64,000 nucleotides of DNA from Accumulibacter sp. (GTDB lineage: Bacteria > Pseudomonadota > Gammaproteobacteria > Burkholderiales > Rhodocyclaceae), in assembly GCF_023806625.1 (NCBI RefSeq), contig NZ_JAMTDX010000056.1:1-64000 (forward strand). Direction: 5' to 3'. Every line of letters starts with the position of its first letter. Within the stretch, counting starts at the first letter, position 1. The notes beneath the pieces were generated by a model. The model saw only the letters and a program-made list of their open reading frames with translations, was not told where the DNA came from and did not search any database. The translations under genes and the position numbers were made by a program. This document shows positions 21,034-32,607 of the stretch, in pieces.

Positions 21034-23481
21034 TCAGCGAAGCGGCGCGGCCCGGATCGCCTCGAGAATCCTCGCCAGATCGGGGTCGTCGGGCGCGAGC
21101 GTGGCCAGGTGACGCAGGTGCGCCGCGGCCTGCTCGCGCTGGCCGCGTGCGTAGCGCAGCTGGGCCAGCGCGAGCAGCAGCTCACGGTCGTCGGGATGGC
21201 TCGTCAGCGCCCTGTCGAGAATGTCGATCGCCCGGCCGGCCTGCCCCGACTCGGCCAGCGCGACCGCCTGGACGTACGCGTAGTGCGGGTTGCCAGGGGC
21301 CAGACGCACGGCTTCGGCGAAGGCCTCGAGCGCCTCGCGCGAGCGCTTCTGGCGAACCAGTGAAAGACCCAGCGCGAAGCGCACCTCCGCCGATTGCGGA
21401 TCGCGGGCGATCGCCGCGCGCAGCGTCGCTTCGGCCCGCTGCTCCTGGCCGAGCGTCCCGTAGACGTCGGCGAGGTTGACCGCCGCGATCACGAATGCCG
21501 GATCGAGTTCCAGCGCACTGCCATACGCGGCGATGGCCTCGTCGTACTGGCCGCGGGCGGCATGCAGGTTGCCGAGATTCGTGCGTCCTTCGGGCCGGTC
21601 GGCGTTGAACTTCTCGGCCTCGACGTACTCGGCGAGAGCCTGCCCGAACTTCGCCCGATCGCCCGCCGCCAGCCGCGACTCGGCCGGACCGGCGAGCGCC
21701 CGCGCGGCATTCATGCGCACCTCGCGAACCGGATCGCCGAGCAGCGGCGGCAGCCAGCGCAGGCGCGTCTCCTCGTCGCCGGCGCCGAGCGCCTCCGCAG
21801 CCGCCGCCCGGACCAGCGGATCGGCATCGGCCAGCGCCCTACCGATCGCCGGCAGCGTCGCCGGTCCGAGGTCGGAGCCCAGCCGCCGTAGCGCACTCGC
21901 CCGGGCGATCGCCGACTGCTGCGCGTCGTCGACGATTCCGGCGAGCCGGCGCGCCGCACCCGGCGCACCGCGATCGGCATCGACGAAAACATCGGCGAAG
22001 GTCTGGAACCCCGGCTTCGGCTGCGGATACCAGCTGCGCAGGGCATCGGCGGCCCACTCGGGCTTCCGGTCGTCGTGGCAGCGCGTGCACGCGTTCGGCA
22101 CGCCGAGGCGAACGCTTCGGTCGGGGCGCGGGATCGAGAAGCTGTGGTCGTGGCGCGGATCGACGACCATGTAGGTGGTCGTCGGCATGTGGCAGGCCGG
22201 GCATTCGGCACCCGGCGACCCTTCGCGATGGTGGTGGTGCGCCGCCACCGCGAATTTGTCCGGCGCGTGGCACTGGCCGCAGACTGCGCTGCCCGGGGCA
22301 CGCAGCTTCTGGCTGTGCGGATCGTGACAATCGGAACAGGTGACCCCGGCCGCGTGCATCCGGCTCGCGAGCAGCGAGGCGTAGTTGTACACCTCGTCGC
22401 GCATCTGGCCGTCAGCGTAGTAGAGGCCCGGCTCGATCAACGACGCGCGGAAGCCGTCGGCAAAGCGATCGCCGGCGTGCCATCGGTCGCTGAACTGGCC
22501 GCGCCGCGCGTGACAGCGCGCGCAGGTCTCGATCTCGCGCGACGACTCGCGCGACTTCGAGCGCACCGCGTTACCGGTGCGCGGATCGATCGACCAGCTC
22601 ACGCCGAGCCGCTCGTCGAGGGCGATGGTCAGGCCCCGGTCGGCGAAGCGCTGCCAGTCCCCCTCCTTCCTCGCCCAGGCGACGTGGTTCGAGCCCGGTC
22701 CGTGGCAGGCCTCGCAGCCGACCTTGATGTCGGTCCAGGTGGTCGCGTAGCGGTTCGTCGATGGGTCGTAGTTCTTGCGCAGATTGGTCGAGTGACAGTC
22801 GGCGCATTGGTAGTTCCAGACCTGATCGATTCCCGTCCAGTGCAGCGGATCGCCTGGCCTCAGCTTGCGCTCGCCGTAGAGATGGAACCAGCGTTGTCCG
22901 CCCTCACCCTTCGGACGCGAATCCCAGGCGATCCCCAGCGCCTGCAGGCGACCGTCGGGGAACGGCACGAGATACTGCTGCAGCGGAGTGAAGCCGAAGG
23001 TGTAGCGGATCTCGAAGTCGGCGAGCCGGCCGTCGGGACCGTCGGTGCGCACGAAGTATCGGCCGTCTCGCCGGAAGAAGGTCGAGGTGACTCCGCGGTG
23101 GGTGAACTGCGCATTGGCGAAATTGCCGAGCACCGTGCTCTCGGAGGCTTCGGCCATCGCCCGGTCGTGGTGCGAGCCGCTCGCCGCCGCGTGCTGTTCC
23201 GGATGACACGATGCGCACACCGCGCCCCCGACGTAGCTTGCGGTGGGCAACCCGGTGACCGGCGCAGCCACGGCAGTGTGCTCTGGCGAGCCGCGCCCGC
23301 GCTGTTCGCCAGGCAGCAGCCAGCCGATCGCGACGAGACCGGCGAGAGCGATGACCGCGGCGACGATCAGCGCGCGCCGGCCAGAGGCGAGTCGTGCCGG
23401 CGCCGCGACCGCCCCTGGCTCGGGGCGCTCGGCCACCGCCGCCGGGGCGTCCTGCCGGTGGGCACCGCGCTTCCGGGTCAC
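21034..23481 (-). CDS. Eight-haem c-type cytochrome with HEAT/TPR repeat C-terminus
   Basis: 815 residues from a GTG. A single N-terminal membrane anchor (about 37-56) places the rest in the periplasm. Eight CxxCH motifs lie between about 89 and 475: CASCH, CADCH, CEACH, CARCH, CSDCH, CGQCH, CPACH and CTRCH, so eight covalent haems are expected. From about 500 come alanine-rich HEAT-like repeats, then TPR repeats to about 800 (for example YDEAIAAYGSALELDPAF). Related tetratricopeptide multihaem proteins are annotated as cytochrome c family proteins of unknown reaction; some motifs recall cytochrome c554/nitrite reductase folds. No maturation or partner gene is adjacent. Confidence 0.88.
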   Translation of the reverse strand: MTRKRGAHRQDAPAAVAERPEPGAVAAPARLASGRRALIVAAVIALAGLVAIGWLLPGEQRGRGSPEHTAVAAPVTGLPTASYVGGAVCASCHPEQHAAASGSHHDRAMAEASESTVLGNFANAQFTHRGVTSTFFRRDGRYFVRTDGPDGRLADFEIRYTFGFTPLQQYLVPFPDGRLQALGIAWDSRPKGEGGQRWFHLYGERKLRPGDPLHWTGIDQVWNYQCADCHSTNLRKNYDPSTNRYATTWTDIKVGCEACHGPGSNHVAWARKEGDWQRFADRGLTIALDERLGVSWSIDPRTGNAVRSKSRESSREIETCARCHARRGQFSDRWHAGDRFADGFRASLIEPGLYYADGQMRDEVYNYASLLASRMHAAGVTCSDCHDPHSQKLRAPGSAVCGQCHAPDKFAVAAHHHHREGSPGAECPACHMPTTTYMVVDPRHDHSFSIPRPDRSVRLGVPNACTRCHDDRKPEWAADALRSWYPQPKPGFQTFADVFVDADRGAPGAARRLAGIVDDAQQSAIARASALRRLGSDLGPATLPAIGRALADADPLVRAAAAEALGAGDEETRLRWLPPLLGDPVREVRMNAARALAGPAESRLAAGDRAKFGQALAEYVEAEKFNADRPEGRTNLGNLHAARGQYDEAIAAYGSALELDPAFVIAAVNLADVYGTLGQEQRAEATLRAAIARDPQSAEVRFALGLSLVRQKRSREALEAFAEAVRLAPGNPHYAYVQAVALAESGQAGRAIDILDRALTSHPDDRELLLALAQLRYARGQREQAAAHLRHLATLAPDDPDLARILEAIRAAPLR

Positions 23482-23512
23482 GACGGCACCCAGCCGGTAC
23501 CGTGCGCCGGCA

Positions 23513-24136
23513 TCAGTTCAGATCGGCGTCCTTGAAGAACCGGGTTCCCGAGACGGTCAGCGAAGCCGAAAGACCCGTTTCGGTCAGCTGGTAGAGGTAG
23601 ACGCCCGGGGCCACCGACGCCGCCCCGCTGAACATCGCTCCCTGCCCACCGGCCATCGCCGCGAGACTCGTCTGGGCGCCGAACTCCCAGCCCTGATCGA
23701 TGAACCTGCGCAGCGCCTGCTCCTCGGTGAACACGAAGATCAGCCGGTTCTTGTTCACGCCGAAACCGAGCCCGCCCTGCACCTGAACCATCCTCATGAA
23801 CGTCTGCCGGCCGGACTGCTGGTTGACGGCGACGCCCCTGCCGGTCGTCCCGCCCGCGAAGAAGAGCTTGATGCCGAAGGTGCTGAACACGGCGTAGCCG
23901 GCCGCTCGCTCGACTGCCCAGCGGGCACCCGGCACGACCTCGTAGAGCGTGGCCAGGGCGTCCTGCGACATCTCCCGCACCTGCTGACGGGCCTGGATGA
24001 TCCTCCCCTCGTCGGGCGTTCCGGGAGGCAGCGCGTTCTCGACATCCTTGAGCGGATCCCAGGACAACTCGGCAGGTGCGGCCGGCAACGCAGCCAGTCC
24101 CAGCGCTGCCGCGAGAACGATCGAAGGGGCTTTCAT
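23513..24136 (-). CDS. YSC84/SYLF-domain periplasmic protein
   Basis: 207 residues with a cleavable signal (MKAPSIVLAAALGLAALPAAPA) and AAGGAGA-type ribosome site. The SYLF/Ysc84 fold is seen as WAVERAAGYAVFSTFGIKLFFAGG, GRGVAVNQQSGRQTFMRM and GGLGFGVNKNRLIFVF. In eukaryotes the domain binds lipid or actin; bacterial members are exported proteins of unknown function. Starts a same-strand group with the META/PliG-like genes, though 500 bases separate them, so co-transcription is uncertain. Confidence 0.82.
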   Translation of the reverse strand: MKAPSIVLAAALGLAALPAAPAELSWDPLKDVENALPPGTPDEGRIIQARQQVREMSQDALATLYEVVPGARWAVERAAGYAVFSTFGIKLFFAGGTTGRGVAVNQQSGRQTFMRMVQVQGGLGFGVNKNRLIFVFTEEQALRRFIDQGWEFGAQTSLAAMAGGQGAMFSGAASVAPGVYLYQLTETGLSASLTVSGTRFFKDADLN

Positions 24137-24651
24137 GGATTCTCCTTTTTGGTGGTCATGGTCACGATGCAACGTCGCTTCGCCCGGAAAAAGACTCCCG
24201 GCCGCGCGCGGTTCGTCGGCTGCAGCCGCCCGGCAAGCCGCGTCGCCTCGCTGCGCCGGATCCGAACCCATTGGCGATCCCGATGCCGCAACCGGAGGAG
24301 CCTACTCGTCCTGCCCGAGGTTCGCAAGCCCGCCGCAGCAGCTGGCCAGATGCTGCGCGCCGGCCGCCCCACCGCGACGCCCCGCCTCAGCGCGGTCGAG
24401 CGTGTCGATCCGGCGCAGCAGGCCGGCGTCCGCACCGGGGGCCCGCTGCCATCGGCCGGGAGTTTCTGCCCCATCGCCCGCAACGGGATGTGGCTTCCGT
24501 CAGCAGACGCGCTGCTGCCAGCGGCGCCGCCAGCAGCAAGACGACGCCTTGCAGGACGCGCGCGAGCACGAAAGGAAGCGCGACGCAGGCCGCTACGCCC
24601 GACAGCACCAGCTTCGGCCACAAGGCGTGTCCTCCCGACAGTGACGGCCTT
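24137..24651. other. Gap with a possible small hydrophobic peptide, unproven
   Basis: About 515 bases between the YSC84 gene and the META/PliG-like gene. On the minus strand about 24480-24630 reads through two hydrophobic stretches (LVLSGVAACVALPFVL and LLLAAPLAAARLLTE), suggestive of a membrane peptide, but there is no convincing ATG or ribosome site. It may be a remnant. Confidence 0.3.
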
Positions 24652-25770
24652 TCAGCCTCCGTAGACCAGCGGCCCGGGGATGTCGAAATGCTCCTCGCCA
24701 TCGAAGCTCACCCGCCAGCCGCTTTCGTTGCGGCTGAAGGTCATTGCCTGCGCCGTATCGGCCGCCTTCGGCTCGCCCCTGACGAACAGGATGCGCCGTC
24801 TGGAGTCTGCGTCCCAGCGCAGATCGACGGTCGCCGTGCCGTCGAATCCGCGGCGCACGACAGAGGCTTCGCACTCGCGCACCGGCGAGTGCAGTGGCTC
24901 GCATCGCGTCGTCGCGCGGGCGTGGTAGCGGGTGCCCGGCAAGACGGCATCGACCCGGGCCGACACCGGCTGCAACGGCGTCCCGGTGATGCCGACCGAC
25001 AACGTGTAATCGCTTGCCTCGTGGCGACGGACGGCAGCCGGCACGAGAAAGACGCGGATGGTGTAGATGCCGTCGTCCGGCAGCAGGCCGTCGAAGCGGT
25101 TGCCGGCGAACTCGCCGATCGCCATCGCCACGCCGGTCGAGCCCGGCGGCAGCAGGTTGAAGGTGTTGGCGCCGTGGCCGCCCTCGAGCTTCACCACCAG
25201 GCGCTGACCGGCACCAGCCCGCACCTGGTAGTCGACATACTGGCGACCGGCGATGCGGTCGCGGAGGATCGTCTCGCTGCTGCCTTTGGCGAAGTGCACC
25301 GGCCTGACGATGCGATCCTGGTCCTGCGCCGTTCCGGCCGTGTGCCGCGGTGCCCACTCGTAGATGCCGCCATCGGCCATCAGCGAGAGGTAGAGCCTGC
25401 CTTCCTCGAGCAGATAGCCGCGCACATGGGCCATGTCGCGCGCCACCCGCTCGTCGACATGCGGCGGCGGACACAGGGCACGTGTCGCGGCGATGGGGCC
25501 GAAGCTGATCGATCCGCTCGTGCCGTCGCTCGCCGGCATCACCGTGTAGTCCCCCGTGCCGCGGTTGCAATCGAGGCGAAAGGCGACGCGGCCGTCTCGC
25601 CCGAAGCTCAGGGTAAAGCGGCCGGGGTCCGGCACCTGGGTGACGCCCTGCGCGTCATCCATCGACCGAATGGCGACCAACTGCCACGAGGTGCCGGCGA
25701 GCGGATCGCCGTCGGCCTGCGCGATGCCGGCGGTCAACACGGCCGCGAGTGCCATGAGGAGTCTCTTCAT
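24652..25770 (-). CDS. Secreted protein with META domain, PliG-like lysozyme-inhibitor domain and a novel C-terminal domain
   Basis: 372 residues with signal peptide (MKRLLMALAAVLTAGIAQA) and GAGGGAA site. Residues about 22-130 form a META/HslJ-like domain (LAGTSWQLVAI, DCNRGTGDY, TRALCPPP). Residues about 150-260 resemble the g-type lysozyme inhibitor PliG: VHFAKGSSETILRDRIAG, FNLLPPGSTG, LLPDDGIYTIRVFL. The last 100 residues match the C-terminus of the neighbouring protein at 26431-27180 (RRILFVRGEPKA, DIPGPLVYGG) but no family I know. A periplasmic or surface role in resisting lysozyme-like attack is inferred from the PliG resemblance only. Confidence 0.65.
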   Translation of the reverse strand: MKRLLMALAAVLTAGIAQADGDPLAGTSWQLVAIRSMDDAQGVTQVPDPGRFTLSFGRDGRVAFRLDCNRGTGDYTVMPASDGTSGSISFGPIAATRALCPPPHVDERVARDMAHVRGYLLEEGRLYLSLMADGGIYEWAPRHTAGTAQDQDRIVRPVHFAKGSSETILRDRIAGRQYVDYQVRAGAGQRLVVKLEGGHGANTFNLLPPGSTGVAMAIGEFAGNRFDGLLPDDGIYTIRVFLVPAAVRRHEASDYTLSVGITGTPLQPVSARVDAVLPGTRYHARATTRCEPLHSPVRECEASVVRRGFDGTATVDLRWDADSRRRILFVRGEPKAADTAQAMTFSRNESGWRVSFDGEEHFDIPGPLVYGG

Positions 25771-25905
25771 GGTGCTTCCCTCACAAACTCAGGTGGTGGC
25801 GCCGGCCTCTCACAGCCGGGTCAGGAACTGCTCGGCCGACAGGCGCGGCTTTTCGGCAGCGTGGCGTCCCGGGTCGCAGGCGCGCCCGCGCAGGAATTCG
25901 TTCGA

Positions 25906-26142
25906 TCAGGCCTTCTTGACCAGCCGAAGGACAAGAAGGATCAACATCGCGCCAAGGACGGAGCCGATCCAGCCGACGGACCCGCTGATGCCGAGCCCTC
26001 TGGCGATGAAACTGCCGACAAAGGCGCCCGCGATGCCGAGAAGCGTCGTGAGAATCAGGCCACCCCCATCTTTGCCGGGCATGAGGAACTTGGCAATGAC
26101 GCCGACGATGAAGCCGACGATGATCGTGACGATGAGATCCAT
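25906..26142 (-). CDS. GlsB/YeaQ/YmgE family small membrane protein
   Basis: 78 residues, three predicted membrane segments: MDLIVTIIVGFIVGVIAKFL, ILTTLLGIAGAFVGSFIARGLG and GWIGSVLGAMLILLVLRL. The conserved family glycine pattern and the MPGKDGGGLILTTLLGI loop identify it (transglycosylase-associated protein family, stress related in Enterobacteria). The ATG at 26142 gives the standard family length; upstream codons are low quality. It lies between the two PliG-like genes on the same strand, in keeping with an envelope-stress group. Confidence 0.88.
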   Translation of the reverse strand: MDLIVTIIVGFIVGVIAKFLMPGKDGGGLILTTLLGIAGAFVGSFIARGLGISGSVGWIGSVLGAMLILLVLRLVKKA

Positions 26143-26430
26143 ATTCGTTACCTTGACGATTGGCGACAACCGGTCGGAGACCGATTGCCCGCGGATGAGT
26201 TCGAGTCCTGCCCGAGAGCTTGTGTTTGAGGCGCTCGGCGGCGCTGCCGAGCGAATGGCTCGGTGGTCGACCTGGGCTCTTGCTCGCCCGCCGCCATGGC
26301 CAGAACAGGCGGCAATGGCAGCGGCAGAACGGTTTTTCATCGCTACCCTGCCGGGTTGCTGGCGAGTACGCGAGGACCGCGCGAGCCGCGCCGCCGCTGC
26401 GCAAGGCATCTGCTCCGGGCGCAGCGGCCG

Positions 26431-27180
26431 TCAGCCCCCAAAGACGACAGCCTCGGGAATCTCGTAACGCTCCTGGCCGGCCCGGATCATGAACAGGTCG
26501 GCCTCCTTGGTCGCCTTGAAGCTCATGTCGCCGTCGGCCTGGCTGAGGTCGGCGGAAACCGCCCTGCCCTTCTCGAAGAAGATGAAGCGGGTCCTGCCGC
26601 TCGGCAGCGTAACCTTCACGGAGGCGCTGCCACCCGACTCGCGCGCCACCTGGAACCTGCACTGCCCCATCGGCTGGCCCCTGCTTTCGGCACACGGGAT
26701 GTTGCCGCTGGCGTCGAACTGCCCCTGGCCGGCGCGCTCGGCATGCGAAGCCTTGCCCGCTGGTGCCGCACCGTGAGCGCCGCCGGTGATGCCAACCGTC
26801 AGCGTGTAGCTGACCGCCTCATTGCGGCGTGCTGCGCTGCGCATCAGGTAGGTGCGCACCCTGTATTCGCCGTCGGCCGGCAGCGTGCCGGTCCACTCGT
26901 TGCCCGAGGTCGAGCCGATGAAGATCGCCTCGCCGGTCGAGCCCGGCGGCAGCACGTTGAAATAGGCGGCGTCGTTGCTGGGCCTGAAGGTCACGGTCAT
27001 GGTCTGCCCGGCCCTGGCGCGCAGGGTGTAGTCGACCGTCTGTTCGCCCTTGAGTAAGCCCTTGATCGTGGCGGAGCTCGTGCCCTTCGGGAACTGCACC
27101 GGCTTCGTCTGGATCTCCGCCCAGGAGGGCGCAGCGAGGGGAAGCAGCGCAAGCGCAGCAGCGATGAGCAGTGTCTTCAT
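26431..27180 (-). CDS. Secreted PliG-like lysozyme-inhibitor-type protein
   Basis: 249 residues with signal peptide (MKTLLIAAALALLPLAAPSWA) and a GGAGA site before the ATG. Residues about 25-135 align with PliG of E. coli as I recall it: VQFPKGTSSATIKGLLKG, then a GQ-V core, LPADGEYRVRTYLMRSAARR and a YTLTVGI strand. The PliG SG-x-Y loop appears as DG-x-Y. Residues about 150-249 form a second domain shared with the protein at 24652-25770, with two cysteines (IPCAES, GQCRF) and ending IPEAVVFGG. Inhibition of g-type lysozyme is an inference; the C-terminal domain has no known role. Confidence 0.65.
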   Translation of the reverse strand: MKTLLIAAALALLPLAAPSWAEIQTKPVQFPKGTSSATIKGLLKGEQTVDYTLRARAGQTMTVTFRPSNDAAYFNVLPPGSTGEAIFIGSTSGNEWTGTLPADGEYRVRTYLMRSAARRNEAVSYTLTVGITGGAHGAAPAGKASHAERAGQGQFDASGNIPCAESRGQPMGQCRFQVARESGGSASVKVTLPSGRTRFIFFEKGRAVSADLSQADGDMSFKATKEADLFMIRAGQERYEIPEAVVFGG

Positions 27181-27322
27181 GGTTTCTCCGGCAAGCTTGA
27201 AGTTGGGGTTGGGGTCGGGTTTTTCTTGCGGGAAATGGTAGACCGGCTCAGAGGCTGTGAATACATTTGTTGCGCGGCCGATCTGCGGCGTTGCCCGCTC
27301 GCCCACGACTCGCCTATCTACT

Positions 27323-27398
27323 TGATATGTCTCGCCGTTCGCTCGCCCGCCCGGGGCATCCCGGCCTGCTCGCGGCGATTTCTTCACAACCTCTCGGG
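27323..27398. repeat. Dispersed repeat A, copy 2
   Basis: Same orientation as the copy at 6191-6264 and about 85% identical by eye. It lies just upstream of the PliG-like gene. Confidence 0.75.
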
Positions 27399-27431
27399 TG
27401 TCTTTGCCTTCGCACAGGCTCTCGAAGCGCT

Positions 27432-27640
27432 TCATTCGCCCTTCCATGGTCGTCGCCTGCCCGCCCTGGGGGGGTCGGTCCACCAGGTCGTGAACGGCTT
27501 GCCGTTCCCCTGCTGGCCAGCCGCATTGTAACCGTCCGGGCAGGCCATCGTGCAGTAGTTGGGGTCGCGCTCGTCGTGCAGTCCGTCGCAGCAGGCGCCC
27601 GCGAATTCGGCCGGTTTGCCGGGTGCCGGCCCGGCCCCGC
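27432..27640 (-). other. Cysteine-rich open stretch, probable gene remnant
   Basis: The minus strand reads AEFAGACCDGLHDERDPNYC then TMACPDGYNAAGQQGNGK and FTTWWTDPP before a TGA at 27434-27432. Four cysteines and a low-arginine, Asp/Asn/Gly-rich composition look like real protein rather than a GC-rich shadow. No start codon lies upstream before the mscS stop, so it is either a decayed fragment or uses an unseen start. I do not recognise the family. Confidence 0.3.
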
Positions 27641-27699
27641 TCCGCCAGAGAGCGATCGGCCGCGTCCTCCCCGGACGACCCCGGCGCCCCGTGGACCGG

Positions 27700-29382
27700 T
27701 CACCCCCCGGCCTCGCGCGGCGCTTCCGGCGCGACCGCCGGGGCCGCGAACCAGTCCTTCCGCGCGACCACCTTGGGCTGCCGCGGATCGCCCTCGTAGG
27801 CGGGCGTCATGATCTGCACCCCGTGTTCGTTGAACACGTCGAGGATGTTCCGGTGCAGTTCGCTGTAGTGATGGATCATTTCGTGTGCGTCCGCGCAGTA
27901 GACGTTGAGTTCGTACTGGACCGCGAAATCGCCGAGTTCGTGCTCATGCACGAACGGAGGTGGATCCTTCAGCAGCCCGGGAGTGCGCTCGGCTGCGATC
28001 AACAGCATCGCCTCGACCTGCCGCCACGGCGTCTCGTAACCGATGCCGACCTGGGTGTGCAGGATCAGGCCCTTCGAGCGGGCCAGCGCACTGTAATTGA
28101 CGACCGGGGCATTGAGGATCTGCGAGTTCGGGATGGTGATCTCCTCGTTCTTCAGCGAGCGCAGGTGGGTCACCTGCAGGCGCAGTTCGGTAACGTCGCC
28201 GACTGCCTCGCCGATGCCCACCCGATCTCCGACCTTGAACGCACGCCGGTAGGTCATCATGTAGCCGGCGATGATATTGGCGATCGCCGACGAAGAGCCG
28301 ATCGACAGCAGCACTCCGAGGAACAGCGAGATGCCCTTGAAAGCGTCGGACTGCGATCCCGGGATATAGGGATAGGCGACGACCAGAGCGAAGGCGACGA
28401 TCCCGAAGCGCAGCAGCCGGTAAGTCGGAACCGCCCAGTCGCGATCGAACTTCGGCAGCGTCACTGCGCCACGCCCGACGGCATCGAAGAACAGCCGGAC
28501 CATCCTGAGCAGGAAACGAAAGACGAGGAACAGCACGGTGAGGAAGATCAGGTCGGGAATCCGGGTGGTGACCGCGCGCGCGATCGTCGCCAGAGGATCG
28601 AGCGCCAGGTCGAGCAGTCGCCGGGAAAGTGGCAGCGTCCACGGGAACTGGGCGAGAACGAAGTCAGCGTAGACCAGCCCGGCGACCAGGGCCGCGAGAA
28701 TCTTCAGCCCGCGCAGCGCGGCGCGCAGGGCCGCACCGATTCGCTCGGCGCGGACGAATTCGAAGGACTGCACGGCCAGCGAGCGAATCCGCGTGTGGAC
28801 CCTCTGCTCGACAATCCGGTCGATCCGCCGCGCGCCCCAGAGGAGCACGGCGAAGCCGATGACCACGAGAACCGTCGCCACCGCCGCGTAGGCAACGCCG
28901 GCGCGCAGCGCCTGCGGCGTGCGCGCCTGGCGGAATTCGACGATCGCCCGGCGGATTCGATCGACGTGCAGCCTGGCCAGTTCACCCCGATCCATCTGCT
29001 CGAGGCGAGCGTCGGCGTCGGTGACGATCATCAGCAGGCGGTCGCCGGCGAAGATGCTGGTCTGCTCGCCGCCACCGACGCTGCGCACGGCGTCGGGCGC
29101 GACGGTCGGGTCGGCGGCGGCGTCTTCGATGCGCCTGGCGATGTTCCGCGCCCGCGTACCGGCGGCCAGAGACGAGGCACCGCGGACCCGGAGGAGGACG
29201 ACGCCGTCGATCTCGACCGGAGCGGTGTCGATGTCCAGGTCGGCTGCCGGCGTCCCCGTCGCCAGGATGCTCGCCTCGCTGGCCGGCGCGAGCGGCGTGA
29301 GAATGGCCAGCGCGAGCGCCAGGACCAGGCCGGCGAATCTGCCGGCAGCGCCGGGGAAAACGGGACAGGAATGCTGGTTCAT
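27700..29382 (-). CDS. MscS-family mechanosensitive channel
   Basis: 560 residues: signal peptide, a periplasmic domain (about 40-155), several membrane segments (about 160-350) and the MscS core. The pore helix region reads GISLFLGVLLSIGSSSAIANIIAGYMM (about 355-382), followed by the beta domain (FKVGDRVGIGEAVGDVTELRLQ, about 388-410; EEITIPNSQILNAPVVNYS) and the C-terminal alpha/beta domain. Such channels release solutes on osmotic downshock; the extra periplasmic domain suggests a larger-type member. ATG at 29382. No partner gene is adjacent. Confidence 0.92.
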   Translation of the reverse strand: MNQHSCPVFPGAAGRFAGLVLALALAILTPLAPASEASILATGTPAADLDIDTAPVEIDGVVLLRVRGASSLAAGTRARNIARRIEDAAADPTVAPDAVRSVGGGEQTSIFAGDRLLMIVTDADARLEQMDRGELARLHVDRIRRAIVEFRQARTPQALRAGVAYAAVATVLVVIGFAVLLWGARRIDRIVEQRVHTRIRSLAVQSFEFVRAERIGAALRAALRGLKILAALVAGLVYADFVLAQFPWTLPLSRRLLDLALDPLATIARAVTTRIPDLIFLTVLFLVFRFLLRMVRLFFDAVGRGAVTLPKFDRDWAVPTYRLLRFGIVAFALVVAYPYIPGSQSDAFKGISLFLGVLLSIGSSSAIANIIAGYMMTYRRAFKVGDRVGIGEAVGDVTELRLQVTHLRSLKNEEITIPNSQILNAPVVNYSALARSKGLILHTQVGIGYETPWRQVEAMLLIAAERTPGLLKDPPPFVHEHELGDFAVQYELNVYCADAHEMIHHYSELHRNILDVFNEHGVQIMTPAYEGDPRQPKVVARKDWFAAPAVAPEAPREAGG

Positions 29383-29746
29383 AGGCCTGGCGGATACTCG
29401 GTCGACCCGCGGCGCGCCAGCCTCGATGAAGGAGAGCCCCGGCGCACGCGGACGAGCTGGATCGCATAGGGGAAGCGCGAAGCGGAATGATAGCGCAGCA
29501 CGCTGTGCGCTACGCCGGCGGCGATCCAGCGAACACGCGCCGCCAGCTGAAAGGCACGCCGGAATTGCGTCGGGCGAGTCTTGAAGGTAGTATCCCAGCC
29601 GCGCGAAGGTGCAATTCCCGTCACTCTGCGGGTTCGGCAGCCCACCCGGAAGCTCGCAGCCGCCCTGACCGGTGGACGATGAGCCGCTTCTCTGCGGTGC
29701 GGGTCCGGATCCTCATCAACCTCGCAAGTCCTCCAGCCCTCCCAGA
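29383..29746. other. Gap between mscS and secA
   Basis: About 360 bases between divergent genes. Promoters for both must lie here, but no convincing -35/-10 pair or gene was found. Confidence 0.4.
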
Positions 29747-32476
<2,730 letters not shown>

Positions 32477-32607
32477 CCAGTGCGACGACCGCGCGCCGCA
32501 GCCTGCTCAGCCCACTCTGGCGGCAACGCCGGCCAGCGCCCCAGGCGGGCCGGGCTCGCCCGACCGGACGTCCTGATCGTCTTCGCGTCACCGCTCGAGA
32601 GGCCGAC

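Noticed and set aside
25811-25900. Minus-strand peptide EFLRGRACDPGRHAAEKPR then LSAEQFLTRL
   Set aside because: Only about 30 residues, no start codon, no family match; too short to call a gene or remnant.
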